DNA of 64,000 bases. It comes from Mycobacterium attenuatum (GTDB lineage Bacteria; Actinomycetota; Actinomycetes; Mycobacteriales; Mycobacteriaceae). Where the stretch lies: assembly GCF_900566085.1 (NCBI RefSeq), contig NZ_UPHT01000172.1, positions 42,457 through 106,456 of the forward strand, written 5' to 3'. The notes beneath the pieces were generated by a model, which did no database searches, was not told where the DNA came from, and worked only from the letters and a program-made list of their open reading frames with translations. Position 1 is the first letter of the stretch; every line of letters begins with the position of its first letter. Both the position numbers and the translations under genes were made by a program. Positions 1 through 7,869 of this stretch are shown here, in pieces.

Positions 1-1
1 G

Positions 2-703
2 GGCGTGCGGACGACGACGCCCGGCCCGGTCAGCGACTACACCGGACAAGACATCTACTACCGGTCCATCTGGCATGCAACCGGAATCAAAGAAGACCGC
101 CTGACCATCCACGACTACTTCTGGCGCTGGGACACCGACTGGTTCTGGTGTTCCCGCGCGTTCGGTGCTCAGCACCCACGGCTGCGGCGCTGGTGGCCGC
201 GCCGCTACCGGCGCAGCAGCTTCTACTGGAAGCTGGTGGCGGCCGACCAGCGCTTCGGCATTGCCGACCGGATCGAGAAGCGCAGCGGGCGGCCGGCGCG
301 CGAGCGAGTTGTGCAGGACGTCGAGGTGCCCATCGAGCGAACCGGCGAGTTTCTGCAGTGGTTTCTGGGCAATGTGCCGATCACACCGATCTGGCTGTGC
401 CCATTGCGGCTACGCAACCCGGCCGGGTGGCCGTTGTACCCGATCCACCCGGATCGCACCTACGTCAACATCGGGTTCTGGTCATCGGTGCCGGCGGGCG
501 CCGCCGAGGGCGCGACGAACCGCGCGATCGAGGCGAAGGTCAGCGAGCTCGACGGTCACAAGTCGCTCTACTCCGACAGCTACTACACCCGCGAGGAGTT
601 TGACGAGCTCTACGGCGGGGAGTCTTACAACACCGTGAAAAAGATCTACGACCCGGACTCGCGTCTACTCGATCTCTACGCAAAGGCGGTACAACGACGA
701 TGA
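2..703 (+). CDS. FAD-linked oxidoreductase, C-terminal part (Rv3719-like)
   Basis: The frame is open to the left edge, so this is the last ~233 residues of a longer protein (Rv3719-like proteins are about 470 aa; the FAD-binding half would lie upstream). The visible part is rich in Trp and Tyr and contains PLYPIHPDRTYVNIGFW near its middle, which recalls the C-terminal substrate domain of DHCR24-like flavoproteins. Its stop overlaps the next start (ATGA at 700-703), so the two genes are translationally coupled. The neighbour is a cyclopropane-synthase-like methyltransferase. In mycobacteria, paired FAD oxidoreductase and methyltransferase genes make 10-methyl branched fatty acids (Rv0447c/Rv0449c type), so a role in reducing a methylene-fatty-acid intermediate is inferred. 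The GTG at position 5 is probably an internal valine, not the start. Confidence 0.8.
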   Translation, partial: GVRTTTPGPVSDYTGQDIYYRSIWHATGIKEDRLTIHDYFWRWDTDWFWCSRAFGAQHPRLRRWWPRRYRRSSFYWKLVAADQRFGIADRIEKRSGRPARERVVQDVEVPIERTGEFLQWFLGNVPITPIWLCPLRLRNPAGWPLYPIHPDRTYVNIGFWSSVPAGAAEGATNRAIEAKVSELDGHKSLYSDSYYTREEFDELYGGESYNTVKKIYDPDSRLLDLYAKAVQRR

Positions 704-2013
704 CAACGATCAAGGAGGCCAGCCGTCCCGCAGCGGGGGGAAAGCTGACCATGGCCGAAATCCTGGCGCTCTTCACCGCGCCCGGTGAAGAGCCGCTGAA
801 GTTCGCCGCCTACGACGGCAGCACTGCCGGGCGTGACGACGCGCGGCTGGGCCTGGAGCTCACGTCGCCGCGCGGCATCACCTACCTGGCGACGGCTCCG
901 GGTGAACTGGGTCTGGCCCGTGCCTACGTATCGGGTGACCTGCAGACCCGCGGCGTCCACTCGGGTGATCCGTACCCGCTGCTCATCGCGCTGACCGACC
1001 GGGTGAAGTTCAAGCGGCCGTCGCCGCGGGTGCTGGCCAACGTGGTGCGCTCGATCGGTGTGGAGAACCTGCTGCCGGTCGCGCCGCCGCCGCAGGAGGC
1101 ACCGCCCCGGTGGCGCCGGATCGCCGAGGGGCTGCTGCACAGCAAGTCCCGTGACGCCGAGGCCATCCACCACCACTACGACGTCTCCAACACCTTCTAC
1201 GAATGGGTGCTCGGACCGTCGATGACCTACACCTGCGCGGTCTACCCGCGCGCGGACGCGACGCTGGAAGAGGCTCAGGAGAACAAATACCGACTGATCT
1301 TCGAGAAGCTGCGGCTACAACCGGGCGACCGGCTGCTCGACGTCGGGTGCGGTTGGGGCGGCATGGTGCGCTACGCGGCGCGCCGAGGGGTCCATGCCCT
1401 GGGCGCCACACTGTCGGCCGAGCAGGCCAAGTGGGCACAACGGGCGATCGAGGCCGAGGGCTTGACCGGCCTCGCTGAAGTGCGGCACTGCGACTACCGC
1501 GATTTGACCGAGACCGGATTCGACGCGGTCTCCTCGATCGGACTGACCGAGCACATCGGCGTCCGGAACTATCCGGCCTACTTCGGGTTGCTCAAGTCGA
1601 AGTTGCGCACCGGCGGCCTTCTGCTCAACCACTGCATCACCCGCCACGACAACAAGTCGGCTCCATTCGCGGGCGGGTTCACCGACCGCTACGTCTTCCC
1701 TGACGGGGAACTGGCGGGTTCGGGACGCATCATCACCGACATCCAGAACGCCGGTTTCGAGGTGCTGCATGAGGAGAACTTCCGGCATCACTACGCGATG
1801 ACGCTGCGCGACTGGTGCCGCAACCTCGTCGGCCATTGGGAGGAGGCCGTCGCCGAGGTCGGACTGCCCACCGCCAAAGTGTGGGGCCTATACATGGCTG
1901 CGTCGCGAGTGGCGTTCGAACGCAACAACCTTCAGCTGCATCACGTACTGGCCGCCAATGTGGACTCCTGGGGCGAGGATGACCTGCCGATGCGGCCCTG
2001 GTGGACGCCTTAG
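700..2013 (+). CDS. ufaA2: Cyclopropane/methyl-branched fatty acid synthase (UfaA2-like, Rv3720)
   Basis: This 437-aa SAM-dependent methyltransferase belongs to the mycolic/cyclopropane fatty-acyl-phospholipid synthase family. The SAM-binding glycine motif LLDVGCGWGG lies near residue 210. Before it comes the family signature AIHHHYDVSNTFY, and after it STEHIG-like and NHCITR segments are conserved. The product transfers a methyl(ene) group to an unsaturated lipid acyl chain at the membrane. The ATG overlaps the stop of the FAD oxidoreductase, implying a two-enzyme route: methylation followed by reduction to a methyl branch. Whether the product is cyclopropane, methylene or methyl cannot be read from sequence. 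It is convergent with dnaX, 12 bp away. Confidence 0.9.
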   Translation: MTTIKEASRPAAGGKLTMAEILALFTAPGEEPLKFAAYDGSTAGRDDARLGLELTSPRGITYLATAPGELGLARAYVSGDLQTRGVHSGDPYPLLIALTDRVKFKRPSPRVLANVVRSIGVENLLPVAPPPQEAPPRWRRIAEGLLHSKSRDAEAIHHHYDVSNTFYEWVLGPSMTYTCAVYPRADATLEEAQENKYRLIFEKLRLQPGDRLLDVGCGWGGMVRYAARRGVHALGATLSAEQAKWAQRAIEAEGLTGLAEVRHCDYRDLTETGFDAVSSIGLTEHIGVRNYPAYFGLLKSKLRTGGLLLNHCITRHDNKSAPFAGGFTDRYVFPDGELAGSGRIITDIQNAGFEVLHEENFRHHYAMTLRDWCRNLVGHWEEAVAEVGLPTAKVWGLYMAASRVAFERNNLQLHHVLAANVDSWGEDDLPMRPWWTP

Positions 2014-2025
2014 CTTGATCAGGCG

Positions 2026-3801
2026 CTAGTCGATAGGGCGGGCACCCAGTTCGCTGCGCAGCAGCTCGAGTGCCGCCTCTTCGGGGTCGCGGCGCGGCTC
2101 CGAGGGGTTATTGCGGCCGGCTTCGGCGAGCATGCTTTCTTCTTCGGCTCGCTGAGCGGAATGTGCTTCTGGCGCAGCCTCTTCCGTCGCGGCGGGTACC
2201 GCGGTTTCGACGGGCTCGGCCGCGCCCACCTCGCACCGCACCCGCCAGTCGACGCCCAGCGCGTCCTTCAGTGCCTCGGCAATGACGTCGGCGTTGCGCT
2301 GCTCGCACAGGCGCCGCGCCAGCGGCGCCGAGTCGTGCGTCAGTACCAGCGTGTTGCCCTCCAGCGCGCGAACGGTGGCGCCGGCCAGCATCACCTCGGT
2401 GGTGCGGCTGCGCTGGCGCACCTTGTCGCGCACCGTCGGCCACATGGTGCGAACGGCAGCCGCGTTGAGTTCGCCCGGCGCCGCGGCAGGTTCGGAAACC
2501 GGCTCGCAAACCGGCTCGGGCTCGGGCGGTGCCGGACGGCGCACGCTCGGCTCGGGCGGTGCCGGACGGCGCACACTCGGCTCGGCCGCCGGGCGGACGG
2601 CAGCGGCCCGCCGCGGCTCGGGCGCCTCCTCCGAGGCCGGAAGCGACATGGCCAGCCGGGTCTCGATCCGCTCGACACGTTGCAGCAACGCAGATTCAGC
2701 ATCACTGGCCGACGGCAGCAGCAGCCGCGCGCATATCACTTCCAGGAGCAGGCGCGGCGCAGTCGCGCCGCGCATCTCGCCCAGACCGGCCTGAACCACC
2801 TCGGCGTAGCGGGTCAGGGTCGCCGGCCCGATGCGCGCCGCCTGATCCCGCATCCGGTCCAGCACGTCTTCGGGGGCATCCACCACACCACGCGATACCG
2901 CGTCCGGGACCGCTTGCAGGACAAGGAGATCGCGGAATCGCTCCAGCAGATCGGTCGCGAAACGGCGCGGGTCATGCCCGGCGTCGATCACCGATTCGAC
3001 CGCCCCGAACAATGCCGCCGCATCGCCCGCGGCCAGTGCGTCGACCGCGTCGTCGATCAACGCCACATCGGTGGCGCCCAGCAGTCCCAGCGCTCGGCGG
3101 TAGGTCACGTGATCGTCCTCGGAGCCGGCCACCAACTGGTCCAGCACCGACAGCGTGTCTCGCGGAGAGCCACCGCCGGCACGGATCACCAGCGGGTACA
3201 CCGCATCGTCGATGACGACGCCCTCTTGCTCACAGATTCGCCCGATCAGCCCGCGCATGGTGCGCGGCGGTAGCAACCGGAACGGATAGTGATGGGTGCG
3301 CGACCGAATGGTGGGCAACACCTTTTCCGGTTCGGTGGTGGCGAAAATGAAGATCAGGTGTTCGGGAGGCTCCTCGACGATCTTGAGCAGCGCGTTGAAA
3401 CCGGCGGTGGTCACCATGTGTGCCTCGTCGATGATGAACACCCGGTACCGCGATTGCGCCGGCGCGTAGAACGCGCGGTCACGTAGCTCTCGGGTGTCGT
3501 CCACGCCGCCATGACTGGCCGCGTCGAGCTCGACCACGTCGATGCTGCCGGGCGCATTGGGCGCCAGCGCCAGGCAGGACTCACAGACGCCGCACGGCGT
3601 GGCCGTCGGGCCCTGCGCACAGTTCAAGGAGCGCGCCAGAATGCGCGCTGACGACGTCTTACCGCACCCGCGCGGCCCGGAGAACAGGTACGCATGGTTG
3701 ATCCGGCCGGCTTCCAGGGCGATGGACAGCGGTTCGGTGACGTGTTCCTGCCCCACCACCTCGGCGAAGATTGCCGGTCGATACTTGCGGTAGAGAGCCA
3801 C
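2026..3801 (-). CDS. dnaX: DNA polymerase III subunit gamma/tau
   Basis: This 591-aa clamp-loader ATPase of the replisome has an intact AAA+ module. Walker A GPRGCGKT is at residues 42-49, a four-cysteine zinc knuckle (CAQG, CGVCESC) follows, and there are a DEAH Walker B and the SRC-like arginine-finger region (TIRSRTHHYPF). Domain III follows, then a proline/glutamate-rich linker (about residues 395-450) and a C-terminal tau-like domain. The linker holds an exact-type tandem 10-residue repeat (see separate entry). The length is close to the 578 aa I recall for M. tuberculosis. The start MALYRKYRP is typical of the family. The aminotransferase lies upstream on the same strand, 155 bp away. 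Confidence 0.97.
   Translation of the reverse strand: MALYRKYRPAIFAEVVGQEHVTEPLSIALEAGRINHAYLFSGPRGCGKTSSARILARSLNCAQGPTATPCGVCESCLALAPNAPGSIDVVELDAASHGGVDDTRELRDRAFYAPAQSRYRVFIIDEAHMVTTAGFNALLKIVEEPPEHLIFIFATTEPEKVLPTIRSRTHHYPFRLLPPRTMRGLIGRICEQEGVVIDDAVYPLVIRAGGGSPRDTLSVLDQLVAGSEDDHVTYRRALGLLGATDVALIDDAVDALAAGDAAALFGAVESVIDAGHDPRRFATDLLERFRDLLVLQAVPDAVSRGVVDAPEDVLDRMRDQAARIGPATLTRYAEVVQAGLGEMRGATAPRLLLEVICARLLLPSASDAESALLQRVERIETRLAMSLPASEEAPEPRRAAAVRPAAEPSVRRPAPPEPSVRRPAPPEPEPVCEPVSEPAAAPGELNAAAVRTMWPTVRDKVRQRSRTTEVMLAGATVRALEGNTLVLTHDSAPLARRLCEQRNADVIAEALKDALGVDWRVRCEVGAAEPVETAVPAATEEAAPEAHSAQRAEEESMLAEAGRNNPSEPRRDPEEAALELLRSELGARPID
2521..2580 (-). repeat. Two tandem 30-bp units inside the dnaX linker
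   Basis: Units at 2521-2550 and 2551-2580 differ by one base. They are in frame and add a duplicated SVRRPAPPEP decapeptide to the flexible Pro-rich linker between the ATPase core and the tau C-terminus. This looks like replication slippage that only changes linker length. Confidence 0.9.
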
Positions 3802-3956
3802 GGTCAGCAGGCTACTCAGCTTGGGTGACTAGCGTCCGGCTGGGCGTCGACTGTGCTTTCACGGCATCGAGGGTGCACACCGGGCAGGATTTTCGCTGTC
3901 ATAGCCACCATGGACGCACAGCGGAAGCCCTGAGCACACGGTCGGACAACGCTGCA

Positions 3957-5237
3957 CTAGCTGCGAGCCAACAGCGCCTCGGTGGCAGCCAGCAATGCGC
4001 ACGTCGACAGGCCGTCGACCGCGCTGCGCAGGTCGGGAAGCGACGGGAATGTGGGCGCGATCCGGATGTTCTTGTCGTCGGGATCCTTTCGATACGGGAA
4101 CGACGCGCCCGCCTCGGTGACCGCGATTCCGGCATCCTTGGCCAATGCCACGGTGTGGCGCGCTGTCCCCGGCAGCACGTCGAGGCTGATGAAGTAGCCG
4201 CCCTTGGGCTCGGTCCAGGAGGCGATCTTGGAATCGGACAGCCGCTGCTCCAGGATCTCCAGCGCCAACGCGAACTTAGGCGCCAGTATCTGCTGGTGGC
4301 GCAGCATGTGCAGGCGCACGCCGTCGGCATCGCCGAAAAACTTTAGGTGGCGCAGTTGGTTGACCTTGTCCGGGCCGATCGATTTCTTCCCGGCATATTG
4401 CAGGTACCACGCGATGTTGCCCAGCGACCCGCCGAAGAAGCTGACACCCCCGCCGGCAAAGGTGATCTTCGATGTGGACGCGAAGACGTAGGGCCGGTGC
4501 GGGTGGCCGGCCTTGGCGGCCAGCCCCAGCACGTCGACCTGACGGATGAAGTCGTGGGTCAGGGTGTGCACCGCGTAGGCGTTGTCCCAGAACAACCGGA
4601 AGTCAGGCGCGGCCGTCTGCATCAGCGCCAGCCGGCGAACGGTTTCCCAGGAATAGGTGACACCGGTGGGGTTCCCGAACACCGGCACCGTCCACATGCC
4701 CTTGATCGCGGCATCGGCGGCGACCAGTTCTTCGATCAGGTCGACGTCGGGGCCGTCGTCGAGCATCGGGACGGGGATCATCTCGACGCCCATCGTCTCG
4801 GTGATAGCGAAGTGCCGGTCATACCCGGGAACGGGACACAGGAACTTGACACTCGGTTCGTCCTTCCACGGTCGAGGCGAATCCACGCCGCCGTAGAGCA
4901 TCGAGAACGCGACCACGTCATGCATCAACTCCAGGCTGGAGTTGTTTCCCGCAATCAGGTTCTGGACGGGGATTCCGAGCAGCTCAGCGAAGACGGCACG
5001 CAGGGCCGGCAGGCCGTGCAGGCCGCCATAGTTGCGGGTGTCGACGCCCTCGGGGTCGCGGTAGTCGGCTCCGGGCAGGCTCAGCAGCTGGTTGGAAAGG
5101 TCGAGCTGCTCCGGCGCCGGTTTGCCGCGCGTCAGATCCAGCGCCAGTTTCTTGGCCTGCAGCTCCGCGTAATCCTGCTGGTGGCGATCATGCAGCGCAG
5201 CAAGCTCGGCACGGCCGAGGGAAACGAACGACACCAT
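3957..5237 (-). CDS. aspC: Aspartate aminotransferase, MocR-like class (Rv3722c-like)
   Basis: This PLP enzyme of 426 aa is of the atypical aminotransferase family to which M. tuberculosis Rv3722c (main aspartate aminotransferase) belongs. It carries a GNPTGV segment, an FRLFWDNAYAVH segment (PLP-contacting Asp/Tyr) and the Schiff-base lysine in FASTSKITFAGGG. It should interconvert oxaloacetate/glutamate and aspartate/2-oxoglutarate in the cytosol. I chose ATG 5237 (MVSFVSLG) because AAAGGG lies about 6 nt upstream. The frame stays open far upstream, but that stretch crosses the SRP RNA and is not coding. The SRP RNA gene lies just upstream on the same strand. Confidence 0.93.
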   Translation of the reverse strand: MVSFVSLGRAELAALHDRHQQDYAELQAKKLALDLTRGKPAPEQLDLSNQLLSLPGADYRDPEGVDTRNYGGLHGLPALRAVFAELLGIPVQNLIAGNNSSLELMHDVVAFSMLYGGVDSPRPWKDEPSVKFLCPVPGYDRHFAITETMGVEMIPVPMLDDGPDVDLIEELVAADAAIKGMWTVPVFGNPTGVTYSWETVRRLALMQTAAPDFRLFWDNAYAVHTLTHDFIRQVDVLGLAAKAGHPHRPYVFASTSKITFAGGGVSFFGGSLGNIAWYLQYAGKKSIGPDKVNQLRHLKFFGDADGVRLHMLRHQQILAPKFALALEILEQRLSDSKIASWTEPKGGYFISLDVLPGTARHTVALAKDAGIAVTEAGASFPYRKDPDDKNIRIAPTFPSLPDLRSAVDGLSTCALLAATEALLARS

Positions 5238-5317
5238 GCGGCCCTTTCGCCATCGAACACCCAGAACACCGTGGATCATGCAGGCAGGTCTTGGTCGGGT
5301 TGCGTCCTCCCTGACCA

Positions 5318-5412
5318 GAGGGGACCCCGCGCACCCGACAGAGCCCGTTGACCCTTGCTGCCTTCCGGCCCTGGGGGAGTTCACAGGATAGACGCCGCGC
5401 GGGGTCCTTCGG
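5318..5412 (-). ncRNA. ffs: 4.5S RNA of the signal recognition particle
   Basis: The minus strand contains the universal SRP domain IV core, GGGCCGGAAGGCAGCAA, with the GGAA-type tetraloop bound by Ffh. The outer helix is closed by GGACCCCGCGC (5407-5397) pairing with GCGCGGGGTCC (5332-5322). The size fits the small bacterial SRP RNA that targets membrane and secreted proteins. Its location between the Rv3722c-like gene and a tRNA-Ser agrees with the order I recall from M. tuberculosis. The ends are approximate. Confidence 0.93.
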
Positions 5413-5489
5413 CGAGTGTAATACCCGAGCTGACCCGCTCGACGGCGGCCGCAGGACACATGGCCCCGTTCAGCGGCTAACATATCGGC

Positions 5490-5578
5490 GGAGGATTCGC
5501 CTAGTGGCCTATGGCGCTCGCCTGGAACGCGGGTTGGGTTAATAGCCCTCGCGGGTTCAAATCCCGCATCCTCCGCCA
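5490..5578 (+). tRNA. tRNA-Ser (anticodon GGA), CCA encoded
   Basis: The acceptor stem GGAGGAT (5490-5496) pairs with ATCCTCC (5568-5574). It is followed by discriminator G and an encoded CCA (5576-5578). The anticodon arm CTCGC-CTGGAAC-GCGGG shows the GGA anticodon, and the T arm GCGGGTTCAAATCCCGC is canonical. The long variable arm is typical of serine tRNAs. It decodes UCC/UCU. Confidence 0.97.
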
Positions 5579-5668
5579 TCAGTCCGCAGTGCGGACACGC
5601 ACGGTGTGGGCCGGCCAGCTTGTGGGGCAACGTTAAGCTGGCCAGTGCCAACCAGTATGAGGAGGCAT

Positions 5669-6460
5669 ATGCGCCGCAAGTGGGCCGTCCTTTTGCACGT
5701 GGCGCTCTCGATTGCTGCCGGCGTCCTCTATTTCTATTTCGTGTTGCCTCGCTGGCCTGAGTTGAAGGGCGACACCACGCACGCGCTGGGGACGACGCTG
5801 CGTATCGTGGCCGGCGCGTTGATCGGCCTGGCCGCACTGCCGGTGGTGTTCACCCTGTTGCGCACCCGGAAGCCCGAACTTGGCACCCCGCAGCTCGCGT
5901 TGACCATACGAACCTGGTCGGTCGTGGGCCATGTGCTGGCGGGCGTGCTGATCATCGGCACCGCGATCAGCGAGATCTGGCTCAGCCTGGAATCGGCGGG
6001 ACAGTGGTTGTTCGGGATCTACGGTGCGGCCGCCGCCGTCGCGGTGCTCGGGTTCTTCGCGTTCTACTTGTCGTTCGTCGCCGAGTTGCCGCCGCCACCG
6101 CCCAAACCGCTCAAGCCGAAGACGACCAAGCAGCGCCGCGTTCGCCGCAAGAAGAAGGACGACGCCGAAGAAGAACCCGGTGCCGAAACCGAAGAGCAAC
6201 AAGAAGAAGCCGAGACCGCTGAAGCTGAGGCCGTCGAGGCCAGCGAGGGTGAAACGACCGTAGCCGGGGCCCAAGCAGTCCAACAGACGCAGGCCGAGCC
6301 GGAAACCGAACCCGCGGCTGAGCCCGAAGCGGCGACCGACGAGGCACCCCACCTCGACGAGGAGCCGCGCAGCGCACTACGCAACCGCCGCCCGACCGGC
6401 AAGACGTCGCACCGTCGCCGGCGCACCCGCACCCGCGGCGGGGTTACGGTCGAGGATTAG
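5669..6460 (+). CDS. lucA: LucA-like membrane protein (Rv3723), lipid-uptake coordinator
   Basis: A predicted integral membrane protein of 263 aa. Four hydrophobic segments fill the first ~150 residues (LLHVALSIAAGVLYFYFV; IVAGALIGLAALPVVF; VGHVLAGVLIIGTAI; IYGAAAAVAVLGFFAFYLSF). A proline run, a lysine/arginine-rich patch, a long acidic Glu-rich tail and a final Arg-rich end follow. Position next to tRNA-Ser/ffs matches Rv3723. In M. tuberculosis that protein (LucA) stabilises the Mce1 and Mce4 transporters for fatty acid and cholesterol import. Two in-frame ATGs exist, at 5657 and 5669. GAGGAGG (5659-5665) sits only 3 nt before the second, so the start is uncertain by four residues. Confidence 0.85.
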   Translation: MRRKWAVLLHVALSIAAGVLYFYFVLPRWPELKGDTTHALGTTLRIVAGALIGLAALPVVFTLLRTRKPELGTPQLALTIRTWSVVGHVLAGVLIIGTAISEIWLSLESAGQWLFGIYGAAAAVAVLGFFAFYLSFVAELPPPPPKPLKPKTTKQRRVRRKKKDDAEEEPGAETEEQQEEAETAEAEAVEASEGETTVAGAQAVQQTQAEPETEPAAEPEAATDEAPHLDEEPRSALRNRRPTGKTSHRRRRTRTRGGVTVED

Positions 6461-6461
6461 C

Positions 6462-7190
6462 TCAGCGCCGGCGAAGACGCTCCAGGTAGTCGGCGATCCC
6501 GTGCCTGGTCTGCTCGGCACCCCAGCGCCGGCGGACGCCGTCGTCGATGTCGCCGGATTCGCGCATTCGCACCACCGTGGGAGCCCGCAACTGGATCTTG
6601 GTGTGCCGGTACGCCTCGGCCGGAATGTCACCAAGGCTCGCTGCCTCCGCGACGGCCGCCTCGAGGAGGCCCTCGTCGACGACGGCGTGGGCAAGTCCCC
6701 GCGCGACGGCCTCGGCCCCGCGGAATGCGGCGCCGCCGAGTAGCACCTCTTCAGCGCGGTCGCCGCAGGCGTAACGCATCACCTCCAGCGCGGCGACCGG
6801 GAACGGCACTCCGACGCGCACCTCCGACGCCCCGATCAGGGCGTCCGGGCTGACCAATCGCCGGTCGCACGCGCAGGCCAGCACACATCCGCCCGCAATC
6901 GCGGCACCGTTGATTGCGGCTACCGTCGGCCCCGGGTAGCTGAACAGCGCCTCGAACGCCTCCGACAGCGCCGGGATCAGTCCGTCGGTGTAGCCGGCGC
7001 CGCCATCGAGCACGCGATTGAGGTCCACGCCGGCACAGAACACCCGGCCGGCGCCGGTGACCACCAACGGGCCCTGCGACCGGCGGATGGCGTCGGTCAG
7101 CTCGCCGAGCAGCTCGACGTCGAGCGCGTTCACCCGCCCCGATGAGAGCGTCAACACGTGCACGGTTTCCAGGGTCTGGATGTCGATCAC
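6462..7190 (-). CDS. Enoyl-CoA hydratase/isomerase family protein
   Basis: A 242-aa crotonase-fold protein. The oxyanion-hole segments are present as GRVFCAGVDLNR (about residues 49-60) and AINGAAIAGGCVLACACDRRL (about residues 98-118). The C-terminal helices are shorter than in many hydratases. The glutamates expected for hydratase catalysis are not obvious, so the reaction (hydration, isomerisation or another crotonase chemistry on acyl-CoA) is open. It is convergent with the lucA-like gene with only 1 bp between stops, and divergent from the downstream lipoprotein gene. It is not part of the H37Rv order as I recall it. Confidence 0.88.
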   Translation of the reverse strand: MIDIQTLETVHVLTLSSGRVNALDVELLGELTDAIRRSQGPLVVTGAGRVFCAGVDLNRVLDGGAGYTDGLIPALSEAFEALFSYPGPTVAAINGAAIAGGCVLACACDRRLVSPDALIGASEVRVGVPFPVAALEVMRYACGDRAEEVLLGGAAFRGAEAVARGLAHAVVDEGLLEAAVAEAASLGDIPAEAYRHTKIQLRAPTVVRMRESGDIDDGVRRRWGAEQTRHGIADYLERLRRR

Positions 7191-7336
7191 ACAGACACTC
7201 CATCACCACGGCTGGGCGGCGGCGCTTCCGGGTCCCTTCGATGGATGGGGATAGTTGGGATCGGTAGCAGCCGAGCGGATTTCTACTTACTGCCATGCCG
7301 CCGCCGTCGGGGCGGCGCATGAGGGAAGGAACTCCA

Positions 7337-7807
7337 GTGAAACGTGTCATCGCGGCTGCGATTGGAACCATCGGCTGCGCCGCGGCCCTGGTGGGCTGCT
7401 CCAGCGGCGGCCACACGGCCAGCCCGGCATCGAGCGTGTCCACCGGCGGCGGCGGAACCCAGGTCCAAGTGGGCGGCACCGATCTTCCCGGCTTGAATCC
7501 CGCATCGGTGACCTGCGTCAAGCAGGGCGGCAAGATCAACATCGGCAGCGGCTCCACCGGCGGCCAGCAGGCGCTGGCGGTGGTGATGACCGACGAGGCG
7601 ACTCCGCGGGTCGAATCGCTGGCATTGGTCGTCGACGGCAACGCATTGTCCGTCAGCGACAGCATGGGCGCCAAGGTGGGCTCGGCCAAGGTCGCGGTGG
7701 ACGGCAAGACCTACACCATCACCGGCCAGGCGCAGGGCGCCGACCTGAAGAACCCGATGGCCGGAATGATCACCAAGGACTTCAACATCAAGGTGACGTG
7801 CGGCTAG
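7337..7807 (+). CDS. LpqH (19 kDa antigen)-family lipoprotein
   Basis: A 156-aa exported lipoprotein. Start GTG 7337 (VKRVIAAAIG) is preceded by GGAAGGA. The signal peptide ends in the lipobox LVGC, so Cys at about residue 23 is the likely lipidated residue. A Ser/Gly/Thr-rich linker follows, then a domain with two cysteines (VTCVKQGG and KVTCG at the C-terminus) that probably form a disulfide. The pattern of secreted globular domain and length matches the LpqH/LppE family, surface TLR2-active lipoproteins of slow growers. It is one of several LpqH-type paralogues, so no specific name is given. Confidence 0.88.
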   Translation: MKRVIAAAIGTIGCAAALVGCSSGGHTASPASSVSTGGGGTQVQVGGTDLPGLNPASVTCVKQGGKINIGSGSTGGQQALAVVMTDEATPRVESLALVVDGNALSVSDSMGAKVGSAKVAVDGKTYTITGQAQGADLKNPMAGMITKDFNIKVTCG

Positions 7808-7869
7808 TGTGGCGGCTTCCGGCCGGCGGACGTGCCTCCATGTCCGCCGGCCGGACTTATGATGCAGCC

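Noticed and set aside
5238..5837. Long upstream extension of the aminotransferase frame
   Set aside because: It would run through the SRP RNA and the tRNA-Ser. ATG 5237 has its own ribosome site and fits the family length.
7255..7869. N-terminal extension of the TPR-like protein
   Set aside because: This stretch overlaps the LpqH-like gene in another frame and has non-coding composition.
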